From: Alistipes excrementigallinarum
GTDB taxonomy: Bacteria > Bacteroidota > Bacteroidia > Bacteroidales > Rikenellaceae
DNA length: 64,000 bases
Direction of reading: 5' to 3'
Assembly: GCA_019112825.1 (NCBI GenBank)
Contig: DXIP01000022.1
Location: forward strand, 91,965 to 155,964
Below are positions 18,862 through 26,768 of this stretch, one piece after another. Each line of letters begins with the position of its first letter. The stretch's first letter is position 1. The position numbers and the translations under genes are program-made. The notes beneath the pieces were generated by a model. It was given only the letters and a program-made list of their open reading frames with translations. It searched no databases and was not told the DNA's origin.

Positions 18862-19361
18862 CGCTGCTCGACCTCCTCTCCGACGGATTCTTCGCGGCGA
18901 TTGCCGCCATAGGCTTTGGAGCCATCTCCGACCCGCCGATGCGCGCCTTCCCGGTCATCGCGCTGCTGGCCGCCGTCGGCCATGCGTTCCGCTTCGCCCT
19001 GATGCAGGCGGGGCTCGACATCGCCAGCGCCTCGCTCTGCGCCTCGGTGGTCATCGGCGTGGGAAGCCTGTTGCTCGGCGGCCGCATCCTCTGCCCGATG
19101 ACCGTGCTCTTCATCCCGGCGCTGCTGCCGATGATTCCCGGCATGTATGCCTACAAGACGGTCTTCTCGATGATTATGTTCATGCAGAACATCGACAATC
19201 CGGCCGCCAGCAGCACCTATCTGCTTGAGATTGTCCGCAACGGCTTCGTCACCTGCAGCGTCATCTTCATGCTTGCGGCGGGTGCTGCGGCCCCCATCTT
19301 TCTCTTCAACAAACGGGCGCACTCGCTCACGCGCCGCAAAGAGTACGACAGCGAATCATGA
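18858..19361 (+). CDS. ThrE-family exporter, C-terminal membrane subunit (DUF3815-type)
   Basis: A 167-residue, highly hydrophobic protein with about five membrane segments and the motif FIPALLPMIPGMYAYKT, which mirrors the PGVPLINGV motif of the partner. It represents the second half of ThrE as a separate polypeptide, so the two together should form the transporter. It overlaps both neighbours by four bases, indicating coupled translation. Confidence 0.83.
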   Translation: MTLLDLLSDGFFAAIAAIGFGAISDPPMRAFPVIALLAAVGHAFRFALMQAGLDIASASLCASVVIGVGSLLLGGRILCPMTVLFIPALLPMIPGMYAYKTVFSMIMFMQNIDNPAASSTYLLEIVRNGFVTCSVIFMLAAGAAAPIFLFNKRAHSLTRRKEYDSES

Positions 19362-20092
19362 ACGAACTCTTCTGGCAGACCATCGCGCGTTACAACGCCA
19401 CGACGTGGCCCGTGCAGCTGGCCATTCTGGCGGCGGGCATCCTCCTCACGGTGCTGCTCTACCGGCGGCCGTCGCGGGCGACGAAGCTGGCCATGAAGCT
19501 CTATCTGGTCTTCGTCAACGGGTGGATTGCCGTGGCCTACTATCTGGTGGCCTGCCGCGAGCGGGCCTACAGCGGCGTGATGGCCTTCTTCTGGGGGGTG
19601 ATGGCCCTCATCTGGCTCTACGACCTGGCGGTGGGTTACACCACCTTCGAGCGTACGCGCCGCCACGACCGGCTGGTGTGGTTCTTCTTCGCCGTTCCCT
19701 TCTGCTATCCGCTCCTCTCGCTGCTGCGCGGTCTGGAGTTCCCGGCGCTGACCTCGCCGGTGATGCCCTGCTCGGTGGCGGTCTTCACCATCGGGCTGCT
19801 GCTCGCCTTTTCGAAGCGGGTGAACCTCTTCGTCATCCTCTTCCTCTGCCACTGGGCGCTTATCGGCTTCTCGAAAATCTACTTTTTCGGCATCCCCGAG
19901 GATTTGCTGCTCGCCTGTGCGCTGCTGCCGGCCCTCTACCGCTTCCTGCGCGAATACATCGACACCCATGTGCATGGCGATTCGAAGCCCGACGTGCGGG
20001 TCATGAACGGCCTGCTGCTGGTGATGTGCGCAGCGCTGGGGCTCTTCTTCGCCGTGACCCTCTGGCGCCAGGTGGCGGGAATGCTCGGCTGA
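19358..20092 (+). CDS. Polytopic membrane protein (DUF6064-like)
   Basis: A 244-residue integral membrane protein with about seven hydrophobic segments. The opening (FWQTIARYNATTWPVQL) resembles DUF6064 proteins, which have no established function. It overlaps the stop of the split ThrE transporter by four bases and ends 70 bases before a strong terminator, so it is the third gene of the operon. Co-translation suggests a shared role at the membrane, possibly with the exporter, but that is inference from position only. Confidence 0.7.
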   Translation: MNELFWQTIARYNATTWPVQLAILAAGILLTVLLYRRPSRATKLAMKLYLVFVNGWIAVAYYLVACRERAYSGVMAFFWGVMALIWLYDLAVGYTTFERTRRHDRLVWFFFAVPFCYPLLSLLRGLEFPALTSPVMPCSVAVFTIGLLLAFSKRVNLFVILFLCHWALIGFSKIYFFGIPEDLLLACALLPALYRFLREYIDTHVHGDSKPDVRVMNGLLLVMCAALGLFFAVTLWRQVAGMLG

Positions 20093-20162
20093 TTCCGGCG
20101 CGCGGCTTCTGCTCCGCCTTTTTGGCGTTTGGGACGGTCGCGCCTTCGTATTCCAATAGATA

Positions 20163-20202
20163 AAAAGAGCCTCCGACACGCGCGCGTGTCGGAGGCTCTT
20201 TT
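20163..20202 (+). terminator. Intrinsic terminator of the thrE-like operon
   Basis: A near-perfect long palindrome, AAAAGAGCCTCCGACACG / CGTGTCGGAGGCTCTTTT, closing on a GC-rich loop with T-run and A-run flanks. It can serve the rightward operon and, in reverse, the leftward rny gene. Nothing else is recognisable between 20203 and 20352. Confidence 0.9.
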
Positions 20203-20352
20203 CGTTGGCTCTTCCCGGGAGGATTTCATGCAGCCGGTTTCGGCGCATCCTTCAAGCCGCCGTTCGTACGGCCCGGTATGGAACGGCCCGGACGCCCTTC
20301 CGGCCTGCCGGGCAATTCCGCATCGAAACTCCCTTGGGCGGCTGCCGGGTCG

Positions 20353-21900
20353 CTACTTGGCGTAGGAGACGGCGCGCGTTTCGCGGATGACCGTAATCTT
20401 GACCTGGCCCGGGTAGGTCATCTCGTCCTGAATCTTCTTGGCGATGTCGTGCGAGAGGCTCTCCGACTCCTGGTCCGAGAGCTTGTCGGCGCCGACGATG
20501 ACGCGCAGCTCGCGACCCGCCTGGATGGCGTAGGTCTTCATCACGCCGGGGTACGACAGCGCGATGTCCTCCATCTCCTTCAGACGCTTGATGTAGCTCT
20601 CGACCACCTCGCGGCGGGCTCCCGGACGGGCTCCCGAGATGGCGTCGCAGACCTGGATGATGGGGGCGATGAGCGAGGTCATCTCAATCTCGTCGTGGTG
20701 GGCGCCGATGGCGTTGCATACCTCGGGCTTCTCCTTGTACTTCTCGGCCAGCTTCATGCCGATGATTGCGTGGGGCAGTTCGGGCTCGTCGTCGGGCACC
20801 TTGCCGATGTCGTGCAGCAGACCGGCGCGGCGGGCCAGCTTGGGATTGAGGCCCAGCTCGGCAGCCATGATGCCTGCCAGGTTGGCCGTTTCACGGGCGT
20901 GCTGGAGCAGGTTCTGGCCGTAGGACGAACGGTATTTCATCTTGCCAATCATGCGAATCAGCTCGGGATGCAGGCCGTGGATGCCCAGGTCGATGGTCGT
21001 GCGCTTGCCCACCTCGACAATCTCCTCCTCGATTTGCTTCTGGACCTTGGCCACCACCTCCTCGATACGGGCGGGGTGGATGCGGCCGTCGGTGACCAGC
21101 TGGTGGAGCGCCAGACGGGCAATCTCGCGGCGCACGGGGTCGAAGCCGCTCAGGATGATGGCTTCGGGGGTGTCGTCGACGATAATCTCGATGCCCGTGG
21201 CGGCCTCGAGTGCGCGGATGTTGCGCCCCTCGCGGCCGATGATGCGGCCCTTGACCTCGTCGCTCTCGATGTTGAAGACCGTGACGGCGTTCTCGATGGC
21301 CGTTTCGGTCGCCACGCGCTGAATCGAGGCGATGATGATGCGCTTGGCCTCCTTCGTGGCGGTGAGCTTCGCCTCTTCGACCGTTTCGTTGATGTAGGCG
21401 GCCGCCTCGCTCTTGGCCTCGGCCTTCATGTTCTCGATGAGGATGTTCTTGGCATCCTCGGAGCTCATGCCCGAAATCTGTTCGAGGCGCACGTTCTGTT
21501 CGCGCTTGATTTGTTCGAGCTCCTCACGCTTGTGGTCGAGGAGCTGGAGCTGGTTCTGCAGCTGCTCCTTGAGGCGGTCGTTCTCGCGGCACTTGTTCTC
21601 CGCTTCGCGCTGCTGGTTCTGCAGGTTGGCCTCGAGCTGCTTGGCCCGCTGCTCGCTCTGGGCGAGCTTCTGGTTGCGCTCGTTTACCTGGCGGTCGTGC
21701 TCGCTCTTGAGCTGTATGAACTTCTCCTTGGCCTGGAGAATACGCTCCTTCTTGAGCATCTCTCCCTCGGCTTCGGCCTCCTTCACGGCGGCCTCGCAAC
21801 GTTTCTTTATGGTGTTTTTCGTTACGAAGTTGGTGATGGCTATGTAGATGCCAACGGCAACGAGGGCGGAGATGCAGGCAGTCAAAATGATGGTTGTCAT
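20353..21900 (-). CDS. rny: Ribonuclease Y
   Basis: A membrane-anchored endoribonuclease that starts mRNA decay. The 515-residue product has an N-terminal membrane helix (about 4-25), a long charged coiled coil (about 30-200; EKFIQLKSEHDRQ and similar), a KH RNA-binding domain with IIGREGRNIRALE near residue 220, and an HD catalytic domain with LLHDIGKV near residue 355. The start is the ATG right before the membrane helix. It lies immediately downstream of a 6S RNA candidate on the same strand, separated by about 35 bases. Confidence 0.96.
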   Translation of the reverse strand: MTTIILTACISALVAVGIYIAITNFVTKNTIKKRCEAAVKEAEAEGEMLKKERILQAKEKFIQLKSEHDRQVNERNQKLAQSEQRAKQLEANLQNQQREAENKCRENDRLKEQLQNQLQLLDHKREELEQIKREQNVRLEQISGMSSEDAKNILIENMKAEAKSEAAAYINETVEEAKLTATKEAKRIIIASIQRVATETAIENAVTVFNIESDEVKGRIIGREGRNIRALEAATGIEIIVDDTPEAIILSGFDPVRREIARLALHQLVTDGRIHPARIEEVVAKVQKQIEEEIVEVGKRTTIDLGIHGLHPELIRMIGKMKYRSSYGQNLLQHARETANLAGIMAAELGLNPKLARRAGLLHDIGKVPDDEPELPHAIIGMKLAEKYKEKPEVCNAIGAHHDEIEMTSLIAPIIQVCDAISGARPGARREVVESYIKRLKEMEDIALSYPGVMKTYAIQAGRELRVIVGADKLSDQESESLSHDIAKKIQDEMTYPGQVKITVIRETRAVSYAK

Positions 21901-21935
21901 CTCTCTGTGTTTATAATTAGGTTAATTGTGGTCAT

Positions 21936-22140
21936 AAAAAAACCGCATAGAGTTCCTTGTCTCGTTTGACGAATCTGCCGATAAGTCAAGTGTGGGGGCT
22001 CCGGGAATCGCAATCTTCCAACGGCATGCCGATGCATGCACCCCGAAGGGTTAAGGCCTGATTTTGAAGCACCGACGAGTTGCCCCAATGTAAAAAGTGT
22101 TCAGTTTCGCAAAGCTTAAGGAATCTATGCGGGTAGATTT
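21936..22140 (-). ncRNA. ssrS: 6S RNA candidate
   Basis: On the minus strand this roughly 200-base region folds as one long interrupted hairpin. The closing stem pairs CCGCATAGATTCCTT (22118-22132) with AAGGAACTCTATGCGG (21943-21958) and is followed by seven T residues. Inside is a large A/U-rich open bubble on both sides, then an inner stem TGGGGC / GCCCCCA and a branched apex. That closing stem-bubble-apex layout and length are those of 6S RNA, the open-promoter mimic that binds RNA polymerase holoenzyme. It sits downstream of zapA, the neighbour of 6S RNA in Proteobacteria too. There is no coding frame here. Confidence 0.7.
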
Positions 22141-22184
22141 TCCTCCGAATATGTAAAAGAACGGTTTTCTATCTTGTGTTCGCT

Positions 22185-22380
22185 TGTCGTCTTGTGTCTT
22201 GTCGTCCGGTGGCTCTTGCCCCTCCGTCCGTTATCTTCAGCTCTTCCTTCCGGCCCCTTTTCGGCTCCCTTCCTTGATCCTCTTCCTTGGCCCTCTTCCT
22301 TGGTCCGCTTCCTCGGCCCTTTTCTTCGATTCACTCCCTCGGTCCCTTTCTGTGGTCCGGAGGCTCTTTCGTTGCGGCCC
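22185..22380. repeat. Low-complexity CT-rich stretch with imperfect repeats
   Basis: About 195 bases between the 6S RNA candidate and zapA are strongly CT-rich on the plus strand (GA-rich on the minus). They contain imperfect copies of a CTTCCTTGGYCC unit, roughly 12 to 24 bases apart. A 69-codon open frame on the minus strand encodes only Lys/Arg/Gly/Glu-rich low-complexity sequence and is not credible as a gene. It lies within the zapA-to-6S transcript path. Confidence 0.6.
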
Positions 22381-22385
22381 CGGGG

Positions 22386-22691
22386 TCAGCGTTCGGGCTC
22401 CAGAGCGTTGAGGTAGCGGTCGAGCTCGTTGTCGAGCGCCGTCAGCCGCTTGAGGTCTTCATCGCCCACTTCGCGGCTCTGCTTCAGGTCGAGCAGCGCA
22501 ATGGCGAACTTGAGCGCCGCCATCCCCAGGTAGTCCTGGTCGGTCCAGCCCTGGAAGTTGTTCTGCTTGATGGAGGCTACGTACTGGTTGACCTCCTTCT
22601 CGGCAAGCCGGTACAACTCCTCCTTCTCGCTCTCGATTTTGAACGAGTAGCTTTTGCCTGCCAGTTTGAGCTTTATTGCCTGCTGTGCCAT
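22386..22691 (-). CDS. zapA: Cell division protein ZapA
   Basis: ZapA binds FtsZ and promotes bundling of protofilaments in the Z-ring. The 101-residue length fits, with the N-terminal strand region (IKLKLAGKSYSFKI), LYRLAEKEVNQYV, and a C-terminal coiled coil rich in Leu/Glu/Asp. It begins 3 bases after a 107-codon coiled-coil gene, so the two form an operon, with a 6S RNA candidate and rny following on the same strand. Confidence 0.88.
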   Translation of the reverse strand: MAQQAIKLKLAGKSYSFKIESEKEELYRLAEKEVNQYVASIKQNNFQGWTDQDYLGMAALKFAIALLDLKQSREVGDEDLKRLTALDNELDRYLNALEPER

Positions 22692-22694
22692 CGG

Positions 22695-23018
22695 TTATTT
22701 CGTTGCCTGCCGCTCTTCGGCGCCCGTTTCGGGTTGTCGGAGCAGGGCGATGCACTTGTCTACCTCCCGCATAAGACGGTTTACGCGTGCCCGCGCCTTC
22801 TCTCTGCCGCCATCCCCTCCGGCCAGACCCTCCGCAAGCTGCGCCCGCGCCAACTCGGCATCGAGCACGCGGATGCGCTCCTTCAGCGCACGGTTCTCGG
22901 CCTTCAGCGCGTCCCGCTCCGCGGTCAGCTCCCGGTTGAGCCGCACGGCGTCGCGGTGCTCGCCCATGAGCTGTCTGACACGGGCTTCTATGTTTACTAT
23001 CACGCTCTTGTCGGCCAT
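22695..23018 (-). CDS. Small coiled-coil protein upstream of zapA
   Basis: A 107-residue cytoplasmic protein, mostly one continuous heptad-rich helix (about 8-65, LNRELTAERDALKAENRAL) followed by a glycine-rich break and a second basic helix. I recognise no named family. Its size, coiled-coil character and tight linkage to zapA (3-base gap) suggest a divisome co-factor in the manner of ZapB, but there is no motif to prove it. The ATG at 23018 was chosen; the upstream in-frame extension runs into the intergenic region before rimO. Confidence 0.7.
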   Translation of the reverse strand: MADKSVIVNIEARVRQLMGEHRDAVRLNRELTAERDALKAENRALKERIRVLDAELARAQLAEGLAGGDGGREKARARVNRLMREVDKCIALLRQPETGAEERQATK

Positions 23019-23083
23019 GGTCGTCGGAATGGATGACTTTCGCAATTCAAAGGTATGCAAAAGAACGGGAAAAAGCAAATTTT

Positions 23084-24382
23084 TTATGCCTCCGCGCGCT
23101 CGCCGTAGAGGTCGTATTCGGCTGCCGAGACGATGCGTACGGGGTAGAAGTGCCCCCGCAGCATGCGGCCCCCGGCGGCCGGAATCAGAATCTCCTGGTC
23201 CACCTCGGGCGAGTCGTACTGCGAGCGGCCGACGTAGTAGTCGCCCTGGCGCGAGTCAATGATGACGCGGCCGGTGCGGCCCACGCGGCGGAGGTTGTTC
23301 TCGAGCGATATTTCGCGCTGGAGCGTCATGATGCGCTCGACGCGCTGCTGCTTGACCTCGTCGGGGACGTCGTCCCTGAGCTCGAGCGCCGAGTAGGTCC
23401 CCTCCTCCTCGGAGTAGGCGAAGACGCCGAGCCGCTCGAAGCGGATGTCGCGCACGAACTGCAGCAGCTCCTCGAAATCCTCCTCCGTCTCGCCGGGGTA
23501 GCCCACCAGCAGCGTCGTGCGCAGCGCGATGTCGGGAATGCGCGTGCGCAGCCTGCGGATGAGCTCGTAGGCCTCGGCCTTGGTGTGGTGGCGCTTCATG
23601 GCCGTGAGCTGGCGGTCGGAGATGTGCTGGAAGGGGATGTCGAGGTATTTGCAGATTTTCGGCTCGCTGGCCATCACCTCGATGACCTCCTCGGGGAAGC
23701 CCGTGGGGTAGGCGTAGTGGAGCCGTATCCACTCGAGCCCCTCGATGCGGCAGAGTTCGCGGAGCAACTCGGCCAGCCGGCGGCGGCCGTAGAGGTCGAT
23801 GCCGTAGTAGGTCGTGTCCTGGGCGATGACCATCAGCTCCTTCACGCCTCCGGCGGCGAGCTTGCGCGCCTCCTCCAGCAGCTGCTCCATCGGCACCGAG
23901 ACGTGCGGGCCGCGGATGAGCGGAATGGCGCAGTAGCCGCAGCGCCAGTTGCACCCCTCCGAAATCTTGAGGTAGGCGTAGTGGCGCGGCGTGGTCAGGT
24001 GACGCTCGGTGGCCAGCTCCTCCCCCTCGGGGGCGCCCAGCGCGCGGGCGATGCCCGTCCAGTCGCGGGCGCCGAAGAAGTCGTCGACCTCGGGCAGCTC
24101 GGCCCGCAGCTCGTCGGCGTAGCGCTCCGAGAGGCAGCCGATGACGAAGAGCCGCTCGATTTTGCCCGCCTTCTTGGCCGCCGCCGCACGGAGTATCATG
24201 TCGACGGACTCCTGCTTGGCGTCGCCGATGAATCCGCAGGTGTTGATGACCACGACCTTGGCGTCGGTCCGGTCGCTGTCGAAGACCACTTCGTAGCCCG
24301 CCGCCTCGAGGCGGGCCATCAGATGTTCGCTGTCCACCGTATTTTTCGAACAGCCGAGCGTGATGACGTTGATTTTGCGCAT
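23084..24382 (-). CDS. rimO: Ribosomal protein S12 methylthiotransferase RimO
   Basis: A radical-SAM enzyme that methylthiolates the conserved Asp of ribosomal protein S12. The 432-residue product has the N-terminal UPF0004 domain (VITLGCSKNTVDSEHL), the radical-SAM cluster motif CNWRCGYC near residue 145 binding the second 4Fe-4S, and a C-terminal TRAM domain. The conserved N-terminal cysteines (GCSKN, NTCGF, GCLSE) bind the auxiliary cluster. It follows ftsY after 49 bases on the same strand. The start opens the canonical MRKINVITLG. Confidence 0.95.
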   Translation of the reverse strand: MRKINVITLGCSKNTVDSEHLMARLEAAGYEVVFDSDRTDAKVVVINTCGFIGDAKQESVDMILRAAAAKKAGKIERLFVIGCLSERYADELRAELPEVDDFFGARDWTGIARALGAPEGEELATERHLTTPRHYAYLKISEGCNWRCGYCAIPLIRGPHVSVPMEQLLEEARKLAAGGVKELMVIAQDTTYYGIDLYGRRRLAELLRELCRIEGLEWIRLHYAYPTGFPEEVIEVMASEPKICKYLDIPFQHISDRQLTAMKRHHTKAEAYELIRRLRTRIPDIALRTTLLVGYPGETEEDFEELLQFVRDIRFERLGVFAYSEEEGTYSALELRDDVPDEVKQQRVERIMTLQREISLENNLRRVGRTGRVIIDSRQGDYYVGRSQYDSPEVDQEILIPAAGGRMLRGHFYPVRIVSAAEYDLYGERAEA

Positions 24383-24431
24383 CGTTGTTTCTCTCGTATT
24401 GAGGTTTGCATGCCGGCGTGCCGGCCGGGCG

Positions 24432-25445
24432 CTATTTTGCGGGTGCGCCCTGCTTCCCGTCGCCGAACAGCGCGTCGACGAACTCGCGGCGGTCGAAGAT
24501 GCGCAGCTGGTCGATGCCCTCGCCGATGCCGATGTAGCGCACCGGGATGCGGAACTGGTCGCTGATGCCGATGACCACGCCCCCCTTGGCCGTGCCGTCG
24601 AGCTTGGTGATGGCCAGCGAGGTGACCTTCGTCGCCTGGGTGAACTGCTTGGCCTGCTCAAAGGCGTTCTGTCCCGTCGAGCCGTCGAGCACGAGCATCA
24701 CCTCGTGCGGCGCGTCGGGGATGACCTTCGACATGACGTTGCGGATTTTCGTCAGCTCGTTCATCAGGCCGATTTTGTTGTGCAGACGGCCCGCCGTGTC
24801 GATGAGCACCACGTCGGCGCCGTTGGCCTTGGCCGACTTGAGCGTATCGAAGGCCACCGAGGCGGGGTCGGAGCCCATCTCCTGGCGAATCATCGTCGCC
24901 CCGGCGCGCTCGGCCCAGACGGCCAGCTGGTCGATGGCCGCGGCGCGGAAGGTGTCCGCCGCGCCGATGTAGACCTTGCGTCCCATGCGGGTAAGCTGGG
25001 CGGCCAGCTTGCCGATGGTGGTGGTCTTGCCCGCGCCGTTGACGCCGACGACCATCACCACGTAGGGCTCGCCCTTGCGCACGTCGAGGCCGAAGTTCTC
25101 GGCCGAGCCCACCGACTGTTCGAGCAGGTCGGCAATCTCCTCTCGCAGAATCTTCTGCAGCTCCGAGGCGTTCATGTATTTGTCGCGCGCCACGCGCTTC
25201 TCGATGCGGTCGATGATTTTGACGGTCGTCTCCACCCCCACGTCGGAGGTGATGAGCACCTCCTCCAGGTTGTCGAGCACCTCCGAGTCGATGGTCGAGC
25301 GTCCGGCCACGGCGCGCGCCAGCTTCGAAAAGAGGCCCGTCTTGGTCTTCTCGAGTCCGGCGGTGAGCTCCTCGCGCTGCTGTTCAGCCTGCTCGGGAGC
25401 GGCTTCGGCGGACTGTTTCTTCTTGAAAATGTCGAAAAATCCCAT
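24432..25445 (-). CDS. ftsY: Signal recognition particle receptor FtsY
   Basis: A membrane-associated GTPase that receives SRP-ribosome complexes for co-translational targeting. The 337-residue product has a short acidic N-terminal A region (about 10-40), the N domain, and the G domain with GVNGAGKTTTIGKLA (P-loop), DTAGRLHNK, and TKLDGTAKGG. The ATG at 25445 opens the typical GFFDIFKKK. It is the first gene of an ftsY-rimO pair. In many Bacteroidota ftsY directly follows the rpmB-rpmG-DUF4295 cluster; here three unrelated genes intervene. Confidence 0.96.
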   Translation of the reverse strand: MGFFDIFKKKQSAEAAPEQAEQQREELTAGLEKTKTGLFSKLARAVAGRSTIDSEVLDNLEEVLITSDVGVETTVKIIDRIEKRVARDKYMNASELQKILREEIADLLEQSVGSAENFGLDVRKGEPYVVMVVGVNGAGKTTTIGKLAAQLTRMGRKVYIGAADTFRAAAIDQLAVWAERAGATMIRQEMGSDPASVAFDTLKSAKANGADVVLIDTAGRLHNKIGLMNELTKIRNVMSKVIPDAPHEVMLVLDGSTGQNAFEQAKQFTQATKVTSLAITKLDGTAKGGVVIGISDQFRIPVRYIGIGEGIDQLRIFDRREFVDALFGDGKQGAPAK

Positions 25446-25598
25446 TCTGTAGATGTTTTGTGCAAAGATAATACCCTGCGCGCGCAAAACCAAACAAATG
25501 CCGGTCGAGAGGGCCCGCTTTTTCGGTCGGGAAGGCGGCCCGGGCGGCGAGGTTTGCGAAAAAACGCTATCTTTGTCAGAAACAACCATTCGCAAACG

Positions 25599-26663
25599 AT
25601 GAAACGTGCACTCATCTGCCTGGTGGCGCTGCTCTTCGGAGGGCTCTCGCTGGCCGGGGCGCAGGACCTGCTGGTCCGTCGCGACGGACAGCGGCTGAAG
25701 GTCCTCGTCACGGAGATTTCACCCGAAACGGTGCGCTACAAGCGCTTCACGAACCCCGACGGTCCGACCTACGTGCTGCCCGTCGGCGAGGTCAGCTACA
25801 TCGAATATCCCAACGGCGAGCGGGATGAATTTGCCCCGACCCCAACTCCGGCTCCGGTTGCTCCGGCTGCCCCGACACCGGACTCTGCCCCGACACCGGA
25901 CTCCGCTCCGACGTCCGCCCCGGTCACGGTGCCTGCTCCGGTCCCGGCTCCGATTTCTACACCGGTCGCTCCTGCTACCCCGACTCCGGCTCCCGTTCCG
26001 GCTGCGCCGGCGGATGGCCCGCAGCCGGAGCCGCAGTTGCAACCGGAGCCCCAACCTCAACCGGAGCCTCAGCCGCAACCACAGCCGGAGCAGACCTCCG
26101 GCGTGCGCACGGTGCGCAGCTACCGGCCGGGTGACTACTATGAAGTGGACGGTGTCGTGGGCGTCGTATGCGCCGTGACGGAGGACGGGCTGCACGGTTT
26201 GGTGCTCTCGCTCGACGAGCTCTTCCTGCCGTGGTGCCTGCTGCACAAGGAGCGGCTGCAGACGGTGGGGGCCGATTCGCGCGATGACGGGCGAAAAAAC
26301 ATGGAGGCTGTGGCCCGGGTCATCGAACGCGACGGGCTTGCGTGGTCCGACTTCCCGGCCTTCGAGTGGTGCCACCGCAAGGGCGAGGGGTGGTATCTGC
26401 CCGCCATCGACGAGCTGCTCACCCTGGGGCACAACTACAACGGCGGCTCGCGCATGCGGCTCGACCGCGACGCCCGCGAGCGCTTCAACACCACGCTGCG
26501 GGAGCACGGCGGGCGGAAGCTCGACCGCTCCATCTACTACCTCTCGTCGACCGAGATTGATGCCCGCCGGGTATGGATGAGCCATCTGGGGCTCGAACCG
26601 CCCTATTTGAACGAAATCCAGAAGGGTACGAAGTACCTCGTGCGGGCGGTCCACCGCTTCTGA
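25599..26663 (+). CDS. Secreted proline-rich protein with Lcl/DUF1566-like C-terminal domain
   Basis: The 354-residue product has a signal peptide (about 1-21), an N-terminal domain of about 50 residues seen in many Bacteroidota proteins (LLVRRDGQRLKVLVTEISPE, VGEVSYIEYPNGE), a proline-rich linker (about 77-165) of Pro-Ala/Thr then Pro-Gln/Glu repeats, and a C-terminal domain with GEGWYLPAIDELLTLG and YYLSSTE resembling Lcl/DUF1566 domains. It has no lipobox, so it is probably periplasmic or surface-exposed. Function unknown. A TATCTTTG box is at 25568-25575. The start was placed at the signal peptide, rejecting a 400-codon upstream frame that runs antisense through ftsY. Confidence 0.8.
   Translation: MKRALICLVALLFGGLSLAGAQDLLVRRDGQRLKVLVTEISPETVRYKRFTNPDGPTYVLPVGEVSYIEYPNGERDEFAPTPTPAPVAPAAPTPDSAPTPDSAPTSAPVTVPAPVPAPISTPVAPATPTPAPVPAAPADGPQPEPQLQPEPQPQPEPQPQPQPEQTSGVRTVRSYRPGDYYEVDGVVGVVCAVTEDGLHGLVLSLDELFLPWCLLHKERLQTVGADSRDDGRKNMEAVARVIERDGLAWSDFPAFEWCHRKGEGWYLPAIDELLTLGHNYNGGSRMRLDRDARERFNTTLREHGGRKLDRSIYYLSSTEIDARRVWMSHLGLEPPYLNEIQKGTKYLVRAVHRF
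25835..26095 (+). repeat. Proline-rich linker repeats within the secreted protein gene
   Basis: Degenerate tandem units rich in CCG/GCT/CCA codons encode about 55 residues of Pro-Ala/Pro-Thr/Pro-Val pairs, including two adjacent copies of PTPDSA. About 25 residues of Pro-Gln/Pro-Glu pairs (QPEPQ) follow. Such linkers are extended and prone to length change by replication slippage. Confidence 0.8.
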
Positions 26664-26697
26664 TGCGGCTGCGGCGGCCTGGTCTGCATGATGCGAC

Positions 26698-26739
26698 GGA
26701 GGTCGGCACACCCCGAAGGTGTGCCGACCTCCTGTTTTT
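26698..26739. terminator. Terminator between convergent genes
   Basis: Perfect 15-bp stem GGAGGTCGGCACACC / GGTGTGCCGACCTCC with a 5-base loop, then TGTTTTT on the plus strand. It ends the secreted-protein transcript and lies 30 bases from the end of the leftward protease gene. Confidence 0.9.
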
Positions 26740-26768
26740 CAGCGTATCGGTCCTCGACCTGCTTCGAT

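Noticed and set aside
22125..22334. A 69-codon minus-strand frame in the CT-rich tract before zapA
   Set aside because: It encodes only Lys/Arg/Gly/Glu low-complexity sequence, comes from the repeat composition, and runs into the 6S RNA candidate.
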